From Candidatus Geothrix skivensis (GTDB taxonomy: Bacteria; Acidobacteriota; Holophagae; Holophagales; Holophagaceae), in the NCBI GenBank assembly GCA_016721195.1, contig JADKIO010000005.1, positions 186,001-250,000 on the forward strand: DNA of 64,000 bases, in the 5' to 3' direction. Below are positions 1 through 9,067 of this stretch, piece after piece. A model generated the notes under the pieces. It was not told the origin of the DNA. It was given only the letters and a program-made list of their open reading frames with translations, and made no database searches. How positions within the stretch are numbered: position 1 is the stretch's first letter; each line of letters starts with the position of its first letter. The translations under genes and the position numbers were made by a program.

Positions 1-559
1 CCGAGGCCCGGGCATGCGCCTCGCTGCGGTCCCGACCACCGGCCCCCAGCAGGAACATCAGGGACTGCTCCATTCCCGCCTCCCGGGCCTTGCGGGCCCC
101 CTCCGCATGTTCAGCGGCGGTGGCGCCCTTGGCCAGGCGATGGAGGGTCAGCTCGTCGCCGGATTCGGGCCCGATGTAGAGGAGGGACAGCCCCAGCTCC
201 CGCAGGCGTCGCAGGTGGTCCTGGGACTTCTCCAGCAGGTTCCGGGCGGTGGCATAGGTACTCACCCGCCGGAGGCGCGGGAAGGCCGTGGCCAGCGCGC
301 GCAGGATCGGCTCCCAGTGGTCGAGGTCCATGGCCAGAGGGTCCCCATCGGCCACGAAGACGTGGCGAACGTCCTCGGCGTACCGAGCCGCGGCTTCGGT
401 GATTTCGGCCTGGAGCTCCTCGAGGGGCCGCACCTGGTAGCGCTTGCCCCGGTACATGGCGCAGTAGGTGCAGGCATTCCAGGAGCAGCCCAGGGTCGCC
501 TGGAGGATGAAGGAATCTGCCTCGCTGGGGGGGCGGAAGAGGGGTTCGACGTAGCGCAC
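1..559 (-). CDS. Radical SAM protein, C-terminus cut by window edge
   Basis: The reading frame runs off the left edge of the window. Near its N-terminus is a CSWNACTYC motif, the CX4CX2C cluster-binding pattern of one COG1032-like radical SAM group, preceded by an ATLG stretch; the text before it (RPPSEADSFILQ) is also typical of that group. The protein should bind a 4Fe-4S cluster and cleave S-adenosylmethionine; its substrate is unknown. I chose GTG at 559 because the ATG at 567 is in another frame and AGGAGA lies about 10 bases upstream. The gene follows the membrane protein upstream with about 30 bases between them, so they may be co-transcribed. Confidence 0.75.
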   Translation of the reverse strand, partial: MRYVEPLFRPPSEADSFILQATLGCSWNACTYCAMYRGKRYQVRPLEELQAEITEAAARYAEDVRHVFVADGDPLAMDLDHWEPILRALATAFPRLRRVSTYATARNLLEKSQDHLRRLRELGLSLLYIGPESGDELTLHRLAKGATAAEHAEGARKAREAGMEQSLMFLLGAGGRDRSEAHARAS

Positions 560-588
560 AACGGCATTCTCTCCTGGAATGCAGCGGG

Positions 589-1770
589 CTACCCCTCCAT
601 CTCGAAGGCTTTCGGCTGCCAGACATCCATGGAGTTGTAGAGATTCCAGATCTGGATCAGCTGCTGGTCCTCGAACATGCGCTGCAGCAGCATCTGGAAT
701 TCGTCCAGGGGCATGCCCACCTTGGTGCAGAGCGTATCGAGGACCTTGGCGGCGGGGCCGTCGGGGGCCGTCGAGGCCAGGTGACCGAGGTAGGCTAGGT
801 CGATGGCCCCCGTGAGGCCATGCTGACGGATGAGCCACTCGGCCGTGTCCGGCAGGAAGAAATACAGCAGCGACTCGTCCATCCAGGCGAGGATCTGCCG
901 GGGCGAGAAATTGGTGTTGCGGAGCAGGTGGTAGGGCTCGGCGAAGGCCAGCGCGTAGGCATCCTCGATGCCCTCTTCGCGCAGGCGGTCCTGGATGTCC
1001 AGGGTGATCCCCCGGATGCAGAGCAGGCTCTTGTTGTTCAGCACGGCAGCCGAAAGAGCCCCATCGCCCAGGGCCTTTCGGGCGGAATCGGAGATGTAGC
1101 CGATGACCTTCTGGGGAGACAACCCGGCAAGGAAGAACAGCGCGGCGCGGGCGAACTGTTCGTTCTCCTTGAGGGGCAGGGCGAGGGCGGCCACGATGGC
1201 GATCCCCGGGCCCAGGACGACGGTCACCGCGCACCACATGGCGCCGCCGCCCGTGAGGTCCGCCCGGAAGTTCCGGATCCCGAGATGGACCATGACATAG
1301 GCATAGGCGCCGGCCAGCCCGAACCGGCCGGCGGCGAGGAGCTGCTGGCTGGTGGCCTCGCTGGCTGAAAGCTGCGGGAACCAGCCGCCGAAGAAGAGGC
1401 CGGCCTGCAACACGCAGGCAGAGGCAAGGAAGAGAGCCGGCACGCCGAAGCGCAGCAGGATCTGGCCTGGTGCGAAGTACCGCCGCCAGGCCCCTTCCAG
1501 GGCCTCGAAATCCACCGTCAGGATGGCTGACTTCCCTGCGCCCTTCTGGGGGCTGACGCTACGGCTCTTCACCGAGTGCAGGAAGAAGGCATGCTGGGCG
1601 ACCATGAGGGGCGGCAGCGCGGCCAGGACCCAGGGCCAACCCAGGTTGTTCCCCTGGCTGCGGAGGATGAACCACAAGCTGGCGCCGATCGCCAGGGTGA
1701 ACAGCCAGGACAGGGCCGCAGGCCCACTGTCCCTCTTCTCGCCGCCCGGGGAACCAGGAATGGCATCCAT
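589..1770 (-). CDS. Uncharacterised multi-pass membrane protein
   Basis: I do not recognise this 393-residue protein. Hydrophobic segments lie near residues 20-60, 110-135, 145-165 and 175-200, giving roughly five or six membrane spans in the N-terminal half. The C-terminal half (about 210-393) is soluble, mixed charge and probably helical, with no catalytic motif I can name. It sits between the napAB genes and the radical SAM gene on the same strand. A TAGAAT hexamer about 22 bases upstream of the ATG could be its own -10 element, so it need not belong to the nap transcript. Function unknown. Confidence 0.8.
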   Translation of the reverse strand: MDAIPGSPGGEKRDSGPAALSWLFTLAIGASLWFILRSQGNNLGWPWVLAALPPLMVAQHAFFLHSVKSRSVSPQKGAGKSAILTVDFEALEGAWRRYFAPGQILLRFGVPALFLASACVLQAGLFFGGWFPQLSASEATSQQLLAAGRFGLAGAYAYVMVHLGIRNFRADLTGGGAMWCAVTVVLGPGIAIVAALALPLKENEQFARAALFFLAGLSPQKVIGYISDSARKALGDGALSAAVLNNKSLLCIRGITLDIQDRLREEGIEDAYALAFAEPYHLLRNTNFSPRQILAWMDESLLYFFLPDTAEWLIRQHGLTGAIDLAYLGHLASTAPDGPAAKVLDTLCTKVGMPLDEFQMLLQRMFEDQQLIQIWNLYNSMDVWQPKAFEMEG

Positions 1771-1792
1771 ATCGACTCCGGAGTTGGGGTCG

Positions 1793-1798
1793 ATTCTA
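1793..1798 (-). promoter_or_regulatory. Possible -10 element (TAGAAT) for the 589-1770 gene
   Basis: TAGAAT on the minus strand about 22 bases before the ATG at 1770. The same hexamer precedes glnA and purL at almost the same distance. No convincing -35 at the usual spacing was found, so this is tentative. Confidence 0.3.
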
Positions 1799-1895
1799 GG
1801 AGTCGGGCGGTCCGTCAGGCATCAAGAATTTTATTTTCCTCGCCACATTCTGACGATTTAATCCAAATGCATGGCCTGATCGAGTTGGCTTTTGC

Positions 1896-2351
1896 CTAGG
1901 GCCGGTAGGTGGTGCCCACGGCCGGCGGCGCATCGGTGCGCGGCACATGGCAGGAGAGGCAGACGTACCGGGAGCCGACCACCTTGGCGCCCTTCTTGTC
2001 CGGGGCGTGGCGCAGATCGACATAGTGACTGGCGGGTACCGGAGTGGCCTCCCCCTTCTTCTTGGGGCCCGGCACGCCATGGCAATCCAGGCACAGGTTG
2101 GTGCTCTGCGTGATGGGGACGCAATCGGCCAGGCTGTGCGGAATGACGGGCGGGTATTCCTTGTTGATGCGTTTCGGCGGCGCCTTCTCGCCGGGGCCCG
2201 AGGCCTCGTCCTTGAAGAGGGGCGGTGCGGGCACTTCGAAGACCGAGGTGCGAGACAGCCCCAGATCGCGGTCGGGCACGGGCTTGGCCGGGGGGCCTGC
2301 GATCAGCAGGGGGGCAGCGCAGAAGAGCAGGGGAAGAAGGTGTCGGCTCAT
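1896..2351 (-). CDS. napB: Periplasmic nitrate reductase, dihaem cytochrome subunit NapB
   Basis: NapB is the small electron-transfer subunit that passes electrons to NapA in the periplasm. The 151-residue protein begins with a hydrophobic signal peptide (MSRHLLPLLFCAAPLLIAG) and contains two CXXCH haem motifs, CLDCH near residue 86 and CLSCH near residue 129, the number expected for NapB. Histidines in PASHYVDLRH could serve as distal ligands. It starts about 12 bases after the napA stop, so the two form an operon. The reading frame continues upstream into napA, but ATG at 2351 is the start that yields a signal peptide. Confidence 0.92.
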   Translation of the reverse strand: MSRHLLPLLFCAAPLLIAGPPAKPVPDRDLGLSRTSVFEVPAPPLFKDEASGPGEKAPPKRINKEYPPVIPHSLADCVPITQSTNLCLDCHGVPGPKKKGEATPVPASHYVDLRHAPDKKGAKVVGSRYVCLSCHVPRTDAPPAVGTTYRP

Positions 2352-2362
2352 GGTGGGCTCCC

Positions 2363-5104
2363 CTAGACAACCTTGGTGATGCGGACGGCGCATTTCTTGA
2401 AGTCCGTTTCCTTGGAGATGGGGCAGGTGGCATCGAGGGTGACCTTGTTGATGAACACCCCCTCGTCGAACCAGGGCACGTAGACCATCCCCCGCGGCAT
2501 TTTGGTGCGGCCCTCCAGGGTGACCCGGGCCTGGATCTTCCCCCGGCGGGATTCGATCCAGGCGAGGTCGCCGGCCTTGAGGCCCCGCTTCTCCGCATCC
2601 TTGGCGTGGACGAAGAGCAGGGCTTCGGGCACGGCGGCGTGGAGCTGGGGCACGCGCCGGGTCATGGAACCCGAGTGCCAGTGTTCCAGCACCCGACCGG
2701 TGCAGAGCCACAGGTCATAGGTGGCGTCGGGCGACTCGGGGGGCTCCTGCCAGGGCCGGAAGAAGATCTTGGCCTTGCCGGGCAGGGCCACGGGATCGCC
2801 GGGCTTGGGGCCCTCCAGCGTGCCAGAGGGGAGCTTCTTCAGGGCCTTGCCGTAGAAGTCGATGCCAGAGCCCTTCTTCGCGTAAGGATCATACTGGTCG
2901 TTGAAGCGCCAGAGGGTTTCCTTGCCATCCACGACCGGCCAGCGCAGGCCGGAGACGTCGCGCTTGAAGTAGACATCGAAGGGCGCCAGGTCGTGGCCAT
3001 GGCCCAGGCCGAAGCGCCGGTACTCCTCGAACAGGGCCTTCTCAGGAAACCAGTTGATGCCGGCATGAACCACGGTGGAGTTCGGCTTGCGGTCGGCCAC
3101 GGGATCGGGCCAGGCGAATTTCTTCGCGGCGGGCGTGGCGAAGAGCACGTCGTAGAGCGTGCTGTCGGGCTTGTAGCCCAGGGCGGTGGCCGTTGAGAGG
3201 ACGGACGGCAGCTTGCCCTTCTCGTAGCCTTCGGCCTCCAGGCCGGGCACCGGCTGCTCGCCCCAGACCTCGCTGAGCGTGAAACGCTTCGAGAATTCCA
3301 TCATCTGCCACACATCGCTGCGGGCCTCGCCGGGGGGCAGCACCACCTGGCGCCAGAGCTGGGTGCGCCGTTCGGCGTTGCCGTAGCCGCCCCACTTCTC
3401 GTAGATCATGGCCGAGGGCAGGATGAGATCTGCCACCTTGGAGGACAGGGTCGGGTACACATCCGACACCACGATGAAGTTGTCCATCTTGCGAGCGGCC
3501 TCGATCCAGTGGTTGGCGTTCGCCGAGGACTGGAAGGGGTTGGTGACCTGCACCCACAGCCAGCGGACCTTGCCATCCTCGAGGTCCCGCATCATCTGGA
3601 CGATGTGGCTGCCGATCTTCGGATTGAGGGTGTTGTGCGGCAGGTTCCAGATCTCCTCGGAGTGCTGGCGGTGGGCCGCATCGTCTACGTTCATGTCCGC
3701 GGGCAGGCGGTGGGCGAAGGTGCCGACCTCCCGGGCCGTGCCGCAGGCGGAGGGCTGACCGGTGAGCGAGAAGGCGCCGGCGCCGGGCCGGGCCTGCTTG
3801 CCCGTGAGCAGGTGCAGCATGTAGGCCTGCTCGTTCACCCAGGTGCCACGGGTGTGCTGGTTGAAGCCCATGGTCCAGAACGAGACCTGCTTGCGGGCGG
3901 GGTCCGCGTACTGATCGGCCAGCTGCACCAGCTTGGCCTTGAAAGCCTCCAGGGATTCGTCCGGGTCGCCCTTGGCCAGGGCGGCCACGAAGTCCAGCGA
4001 ATAGGGCTCGAGGCCCTTTTGGAATTCCTCGAAGGAGATGAGCCAATGGCGTTGGGGGCTGCCCGATGCCGACTGGGTCCGCTCATGCCTGGTTGCGGGA
4101 TCCAGGCCCCTGGCGATGGCTTCCTCTTTGGTTAGTACCACCGTCTTTTGCCGTGCCTGGGTGTCCTTCTCGGCGGCGTAGGCCTTGATGGAGTCCTCCC
4201 GCAGGCCGAAGCCGATGTCGGTGGGGCCCGCGGCGAAGACGCAGTGCTTGGCCACGTAGTCCTTGTCCACGGCGCCGCGCTTCACCACTTCCCGGGCCAG
4301 GTAGTTCCAGATGGCCAGGTCCGTATTTGGTTTGAAGATGATCTCCACGTCCGCGCCTTCGGAGGTGGCATTGGCGTAGGTGGTGAGGTTGAAGATCCGG
4401 TAGCCGGGGCGGCGGAGCCGCTCGTCGATGACCCGGGCCCAGAGCATGGGGTGCATCTCCGCCATGTTGGCGCCCCAGGTCACCACCGTGTCCGTGAGCT
4501 CGATGTCATCGAAGCAGCCCGAGGGCTCGTCGATGCCGAAGGTCTGCATGAAGGCGGCTACGGCGGAGGCCATGCAGTGGCGCGCGTTGGGATCCAGGTT
4601 GTTGGAGCGCCAGCCCGCCTTCACCAGCTTCACGGCGGCGTAGCCCTCCTGGATGGTGTACTGGCCGGAGCCCATGACGGCCACGCCCGTGGGACCGAGC
4701 GCCTTGTGGGCCCTGGACCACTGGTCCTTCATCACGTCGAAGGCCTCCTGCCAGGACACCTCCTCGAAGTCGCCCTGCTTGTCGAACTGGCCGTTCTTCT
4801 TGCGCAGGAGCGGGCGCTTCAGGCGGTCCTGGCCATAGAGGATCTGGGCGCAGGCGTAGCCCTTGGCGCACAGAAGGCCGCGGTTCACGGGATTCTGGAG
4901 ATCGCCCTTCACGGCCACCACCCGGCCTTCCTTCGAGGCGACTCGAATGCCGCAGCCGGTGCCGCAGAAGCGGCACACGCCCCGCTCCCAGTTCCAGCCC
5001 TTGGCCTCGGCGGGCAGGGCTTCGAGGGGAAGACCGGTGGCACCGATGGTGGCGGTGGTGAACCCCGCCTGGAGAAAGGTCCGACGGTTGAGCATCAAGG
5101 TCAT
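2363..5104 (-). CDS. napA: Periplasmic nitrate reductase, molybdenum subunit NapA
   Basis: NapA reduces nitrate to nitrite in the periplasm using a bis-MGD molybdenum cofactor. From the chosen ATG, a twin-arginine signal (NRRTFLQAG) occupies residues 6-14. The 4Fe-4S ligands are C44, C47, C51 and C79, and NARHCMASA near residue 175 carries the molybdenum-ligand cysteine. At 913 residues it is longer than the usual 800-830; the extra length appears to lie around residues 310-420. An in-frame ATG exists four codons upstream, but GGAGGT sits just before the ATG at 5104, so I use that start. No napC, napD, napG or napH is visible next to it. Confidence 0.95.
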   Translation of the reverse strand: MTLMLNRRTFLQAGFTTATIGATGLPLEALPAEAKGWNWERGVCRFCGTGCGIRVASKEGRVVAVKGDLQNPVNRGLLCAKGYACAQILYGQDRLKRPLLRKKNGQFDKQGDFEEVSWQEAFDVMKDQWSRAHKALGPTGVAVMGSGQYTIQEGYAAVKLVKAGWRSNNLDPNARHCMASAVAAFMQTFGIDEPSGCFDDIELTDTVVTWGANMAEMHPMLWARVIDERLRRPGYRIFNLTTYANATSEGADVEIIFKPNTDLAIWNYLAREVVKRGAVDKDYVAKHCVFAAGPTDIGFGLREDSIKAYAAEKDTQARQKTVVLTKEEAIARGLDPATRHERTQSASGSPQRHWLISFEEFQKGLEPYSLDFVAALAKGDPDESLEAFKAKLVQLADQYADPARKQVSFWTMGFNQHTRGTWVNEQAYMLHLLTGKQARPGAGAFSLTGQPSACGTAREVGTFAHRLPADMNVDDAAHRQHSEEIWNLPHNTLNPKIGSHIVQMMRDLEDGKVRWLWVQVTNPFQSSANANHWIEAARKMDNFIVVSDVYPTLSSKVADLILPSAMIYEKWGGYGNAERRTQLWRQVVLPPGEARSDVWQMMEFSKRFTLSEVWGEQPVPGLEAEGYEKGKLPSVLSTATALGYKPDSTLYDVLFATPAAKKFAWPDPVADRKPNSTVVHAGINWFPEKALFEEYRRFGLGHGHDLAPFDVYFKRDVSGLRWPVVDGKETLWRFNDQYDPYAKKGSGIDFYGKALKKLPSGTLEGPKPGDPVALPGKAKIFFRPWQEPPESPDATYDLWLCTGRVLEHWHSGSMTRRVPQLHAAVPEALLFVHAKDAEKRGLKAGDLAWIESRRGKIQARVTLEGRTKMPRGMVYVPWFDEGVFINKVTLDATCPISKETDFKKCAVRITKVV

Positions 5105-5126
5105 GGGGACCTCCATGGGGTTTATT

Positions 5127-5154
5127 AGGATACGATAGTCCGAAACTGATTCAA
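5127..5154 (-). promoter_or_regulatory. Likely napA promoter
   Basis: On the minus strand TTGAAT (5154-5149) and TATCCT (5132-5127) are separated by 16 bases, a good sigma-70-type match, and lie about 25 bases before the napA start. The surrounding DNA is AT-rich compared with the rest of the window. Two direct repeats overlap or flank this site (see separate entry). Confidence 0.5.
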
Positions 5155-5169
5155 AAAAGATGATAGTCC
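5134..5169. repeat. Direct repeat GATAGTCC x2 upstream of napA
   Basis: GATAGTCC occurs at 5134-5141 and again at 5162-5169, start to start 28 bases, with partly matching flanks (TACGATAGTCC and ATGATAGTCC). One copy lies inside the napA promoter spacer and one upstream of the -35. This is a plausible regulator binding pair; it does not resemble the FNR consensus. Confidence 0.4.
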
Positions 5170-5277
5170 CATCTGAAAAGGATGCCAGCCCTGTTTAAGG
5201 GAATTTTCGGTTAGGAGTAGACCTGGCTGCTGAGGTCTCAGGCCATAGCAACCTGAGCAATTCCAACCCTCGCGGGT

Positions 5278-6258
5278 TCAGGAAACCAGGAAGAAGATGA
5301 CCGGCACCGTCAGCAGGCTGAACAAGGTGGTCAGAAAGACCCCCTGAGCCGCCAGTTGGGTGTCGCCGCCGTAGCGTTCCGCCATCACGCTGCAGACGAT
5401 GGCCGAGGGCATGGCCACCACCACCACCAGCACCAGGCCGGTGATCACCGGCAGCCGGAAGCCCGCCGCAGCAAGGAGGAGACCCAGGGCGACCGTAGCC
5501 AGGGGCGCCGCGATGAGGCGGCCCAGCAGCACGCCCCAGAGGGCCGTCGGGAGCCCCCGGAGCGAGATGGGCACGGCGCCCAGCTGGGCGCCGGTCGCCA
5601 GGAGTGCCAGGGGGATGGTGAGGCTGCCCAGCAGGCTCAGGGCGTCGAAGACCGCGACCCCGGCGATGCCGCCCAGGGAGGCGGGGTTCGCATGGAGGTT
5701 GCCCAGCTCCCGGGCGCCGGGGAAGAGCAGCGCCACGAGGATGCCCGCCGCCGTGGCCCAGAGGCCGACATTGGTCCGGAGGTTCCGCAGGGCCTGGGCG
5801 ATGTCGCCATGGAGGATCCACACGCCCACGGACCAGAGGGTGAGCTGGGCGCCCAGGTTGGAAAGCAGGATGACCCGCACGCCGGCGCTGCCGTAGAGGG
5901 CCTCGGCGATGGGCAGGGGGAGGAAGACCCAGTTGGGGCTGCTGATGAGGAAGAGGGCCGTGTTGCGCTGTGCCTTGCCCCCGAAGAAGGGAACCACCAG
6001 CAGCCCCACCAAGTAGGCGAGACCCACGAGGGGCAGGGGGAGCAGGGGCAGGAGCCAGTCCTGTCTCAAGGAAGCGGCGTCGACGGTGCGCAGCATCTGG
6101 GTGAAGACCAGTGCGGGGAAGGCCGCGTCGACGACGATGCGGCTGAGCATGCCGCTGGCCTCCTCAAGCAGGTAGCCCCGGCGGCGCGCCAGCCAGCCCG
6201 CCAGGATGAGCAGGAACATCCCGGCGATCTTGATGAGCACCACGCGCGATTCGGACAT
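5278..6258 (-). CDS. AEC-family (auxin efflux carrier-like) transporter
   Basis: A 326-residue inner-membrane protein with about ten hydrophobic segments spread over its whole length, the pattern of the AEC/MdcF-like family. Members export or import small organic acids such as malate or malonate. The N-terminal half has the paired stretch VVDAAFPALVFTQML, and the central loop region (about residues 155-175) is less hydrophobic, as usual for the family. It lies upstream of napA on the same strand, but 170 bases and a napA promoter separate them, so it is probably a separate unit. Substrate cannot be told from sequence. Confidence 0.85.
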   Translation of the reverse strand: MSESRVVLIKIAGMFLLILAGWLARRRGYLLEEASGMLSRIVVDAAFPALVFTQMLRTVDAASLRQDWLLPLLPLPLVGLAYLVGLLVVPFFGGKAQRNTALFLISSPNWVFLPLPIAEALYGSAGVRVILLSNLGAQLTLWSVGVWILHGDIAQALRNLRTNVGLWATAAGILVALLFPGARELGNLHANPASLGGIAGVAVFDALSLLGSLTIPLALLATGAQLGAVPISLRGLPTALWGVLLGRLIAAPLATVALGLLLAAAGFRLPVITGLVLVVVVAMPSAIVCSVMAERYGGDTQLAAQGVFLTTLFSLLTVPVIFFLVS

Positions 6259-6406
6259 GGTTGAACTCTAGGGCCTGCCGGGCGGAGTGCCAAGATCGGT
6301 CTGGTCCCGGGAACAGGTTGCGAAGGTACCTTGGGCTCGGCGGAGGAAGAAGCGCCTGCGGTGCCGGAGCGCACTATCATGAGCCCCAGCATCCAGGGGG
6401 AACGCC

Positions 6407-8173
6407 ATGACACTGCACCTGAACGGACCGCTCGGAGCACTGGTGCTGACCCTGGTGCTGCCATCGCCGCTCCTCCTGGCCCAGGCCACGCCCCGGGCCT
6501 ACCTGGGGGCGACCCTGGTGAACCCCGGCGCGAAACCCATCCCCGACTCCGTCGTGCTGCTGCAGGGCGGGCGCATCCTGGCGGCGGGTCCCGCCGCGAA
6601 GGTGAAGCTCCCCCCAGGGGCCGAACGGGTGGACGTGACCGGGAAGTGGATCATCCCTGGCCTGGTGGATGCGCACATGCACTTCTTCCAGTCGGGCGGG
6701 CTCTACACTCGTCCTGATGGCCGGGACCTGCGGGCCTTCCGGAGCTACGAGGAGGAGCAGGCCCAGATCCGCCGGGACCTGCCGGATACCTTCGCCCGCT
6801 ACCTCCGCTGCGGCGTCACCAGCGTCATCGATATGGGCGGGCCCAACTGGAACTTCGAGGTCCGGGATCTGGCGGCGAAGACCCCGCTGGCGCCCCATGT
6901 CTGGGTGGCCGGGCCCCTCCTCACCCCCGGCCCCCTGCAGGGCCGGACCGGCGGCCCCCACTTCCTCACCACGGGCAATGATCCCCCGGTGATCGCCGGC
7001 ACCACGGAGGCGGCCGCCCGGGCCGAAGTGCGGCGCCAGGCCGCCCTGCACACGGATCTCTTCAAGATGTGGGTCTCCGAAGGTCCCACCACGGCGGTGC
7101 AGAAGGCGGCCTATGACGAAGCGAAGAAGCTGGGCCTGCGGGTCGCGGTCCACTCCACCACCCTGGCCGGTGCCATCGAGGCGGTGCAGGCCGGAGCGGA
7201 CATCCTGGTGCACAGCGTCCTCGACCAGCCCATTCCCGATTCCCTCATGGCCGACATGAAGCGGCGGGGCGTCATCCTCATCCCCACCCTGGTGGTGTTC
7301 CGGGGTGGGCCCATGCTCCGGGCCCGGCGCTACGCCTTCGATCCATGGGAGTACGAGCTGGCGAACCCCCGGGTCATGGGCACCCTGTTCGACCTGATGC
7401 ACCTGCCCCTGAAGCTCGATGACGCGGCCACCAGGGCCATCCAGGAGGGCAAGGTCTGGGAGGCCCCGCCCGTGGCCCTGGACAACCTGCGTCGCCTGGT
7501 GGCCGCAGGCGTCACCGTTGCGACGGGCACCGATGCCGGCAACCCCGCCGCCTTCCATGGCGCTTCCTATCACACCGAGCTGAAGCTCATGGCCCTGGCG
7601 GGTTTGTCACCCATGGAACTCCTGGCCTGTTCCACCATCAATGGCGCCAAGGTGCTGGGCAGGCAGCAGGACTTCGGCTCCCTCGAAGCGGGGAAACGGG
7701 CGGACCTCCTGGTGCTGGACGCCGATCCCCTGCTGGACATCCTGAACACCCGGCGCATCCACCTGGTGGTGAAGGAGGGACATGCCCACGCACCCGCCAG
7801 CCTCCTCAAACCGAGCCCCGAAGACGTGGTCCAGCGGCAGCTGAATGCCTACAACGCCAGGGACGCGGCGGCCTTCGCCGCCACCTATGCTCCCGACGTG
7901 GCCATCCGCACCCTGCCGGAGACCACCGACACGATGAAGGGGCGCGAGGTCCTGCAGGCCAGGTATGCCGAGATGTTCAAGCGGCGTCCCGACAGCGCCG
8001 TGCAGGTTACCAACCGGGCCATCGACGGGCCCTTCGTCATCGACCAGGAGACCTTCGTGCACCGGTGGGATGCCAGCCAGACCCGGTTCGCCGGGACGGC
8101 CATCTACGAGGTGAAGGATGGCCTCATCCAGACCGTCTGGTTCCTCAAGGCGGCGGCGCCACCGGCCAAGTAG
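6407..8173 (+). CDS. Secreted metal-dependent amidohydrolase with C-terminal SnoaL/NTF2-like domain
   Basis: An imidazolonepropionase-type amidohydrolase exported by a signal peptide (about residues 1-27, ending LLLAQA). Metal-site residues are visible: VDAHMHF (HxH near residue 89), the candidate carboxylated lysine in LFKMW (about 219), histidines in VAVHST and ILVHSV (about 247 and 268), and the aspartate in TGTDAG (about 375). From about residue 474 to the end is a second domain resembling SnoaL/NTF2-like folds (RQLNAYNARDAAAFAATY...). The substrate is unknown; related enzymes cleave cyclic amides or dipeptides. It is divergent from the AEC transporter gene. Confidence 0.88.
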   Translation: MTLHLNGPLGALVLTLVLPSPLLLAQATPRAYLGATLVNPGAKPIPDSVVLLQGGRILAAGPAAKVKLPPGAERVDVTGKWIIPGLVDAHMHFFQSGGLYTRPDGRDLRAFRSYEEEQAQIRRDLPDTFARYLRCGVTSVIDMGGPNWNFEVRDLAAKTPLAPHVWVAGPLLTPGPLQGRTGGPHFLTTGNDPPVIAGTTEAAARAEVRRQAALHTDLFKMWVSEGPTTAVQKAAYDEAKKLGLRVAVHSTTLAGAIEAVQAGADILVHSVLDQPIPDSLMADMKRRGVILIPTLVVFRGGPMLRARRYAFDPWEYELANPRVMGTLFDLMHLPLKLDDAATRAIQEGKVWEAPPVALDNLRRLVAAGVTVATGTDAGNPAAFHGASYHTELKLMALAGLSPMELLACSTINGAKVLGRQQDFGSLEAGKRADLLVLDADPLLDILNTRRIHLVVKEGHAHAPASLLKPSPEDVVQRQLNAYNARDAAAFAATYAPDVAIRTLPETTDTMKGREVLQARYAEMFKRRPDSAVQVTNRAIDGPFVIDQETFVHRWDASQTRFAGTAIYEVKDGLIQTVWFLKAAAPPAK

Positions 8174-8219
8174 CCTGACCCTGGCTGGATCTTCAGGTGC
8201 CGGGTGACTCCTCGAAAAT

Positions 8220-8267
8220 GGACCTCCCGACCAAGCCGAAGGCCCGGGCCACCCCCGGAGGTCCTTT
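8220..8267. terminator. Possible terminator between convergent genes
   Basis: GGACCTCC at 8220-8227 pairs with GGAGGTCC at 8257-8264, followed by TTT. The loop of about 29 bases is long and GC-rich. It lies between the convergent ends of the amidohydrolase gene and tesA. Confidence 0.35.
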
Positions 8268-8278
8268 CGCACGGGCCG

Positions 8279-8995
8279 TCAGGGTTGTGGTTGAGTTTGT
8301 CCGGGTCCCTTGGCCCTAGGAAAGTCGCGAAGGACGGGTTCCAGGACCCTCCAGACCTGTTCGGAAACGAGGCGGGTGCCCTCGACATTGGGGTGGATCC
8401 CATCGGGTTGGTTCAGCCTGGGATTCATGGCCACGCCTTCCAGCAGGAAGGGCAGCAGGGGCAATCGGTAGTCCTTTGCGAGGCGCGGAAAGATCCGGGC
8501 AAAGGAGGTCCGGTATTCGGCGCCGTAGTTCTCCGGCAGCTGGATGCCCGCGAGCACCACCCGGCTGCCCTCCCGCCGAGCCCGGTCCAGGATGGTCCGC
8601 AGGTTTTTTTCGGTCTCGGCGACGGGAATGCCCCGCAGGCCATCGTTGGCACCCAGGCAGAGGAACAAGACGTCCACCCGCTGCTTGTAGATCCAGTCCA
8701 GCCGGGCCGCCCCGCCCGCGGTGGTATCACCGCTGATGCCCGCGTTCACCACCTTCCAGGGGCGCCCCTCGGCCCGCAGCCGCGCCTCGATGAGCGCCGG
8801 AAAGGCCAGCTCTTTCGTCAGCCCCAGGCCCGCCGTGAGGCTGTCCCCGAGGAACACCAGGGTGCCCTGGACCGCCTGGGGCGAGGGCTCGGTTGCAGCC
8901 ACCGGAAGACCGGCGGAGACCGGGCCCTTGGGCTGTCGGTCGCACCCAACGATGAGGGAGATCAACAGCAGGACTGGGAACCAGAGCTTCCGCAT
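8279..8995 (-). CDS. tesA: GDSL/SGNH arylesterase lipoprotein (TesA-like)
   Basis: A 238-residue SGNH hydrolase that should cleave acyl esters or thioesters in the periplasm. The N-terminus is a lipoprotein signal with lipobox LIVGC (Cys near residue 18). The four SGNH blocks are present: GDSLTAGLGL (nucleophile Ser), VNAGISGDTT (Gly), LGANDG (Asn) and DGIHPN (Asp and His). Start is ATG at 8995; the frame stays open much further upstream, but that DNA is the ABC transporter gene on the other strand. In E. coli, tesA is also divergent from ybbA-ybbP, exactly as here, which supports the name. Confidence 0.9.
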   Translation of the reverse strand: MRKLWFPVLLLISLIVGCDRQPKGPVSAGLPVAATEPSPQAVQGTLVFLGDSLTAGLGLTKELAFPALIEARLRAEGRPWKVVNAGISGDTTAGGAARLDWIYKQRVDVLFLCLGANDGLRGIPVAETEKNLRTILDRARREGSRVVLAGIQLPENYGAEYRTSFARIFPRLAKDYRLPLLPFLLEGVAMNPRLNQPDGIHPNVEGTRLVSEQVWRVLEPVLRDFPRAKGPGQTQPQP

Positions 8996-9067
8996 GGACA
9001 GAGCATCGCACAGACCCCTTCCCGCCGGCAGGGTCGGGGTCGCATAGTCTGAGGCTGAGGGCACGCC

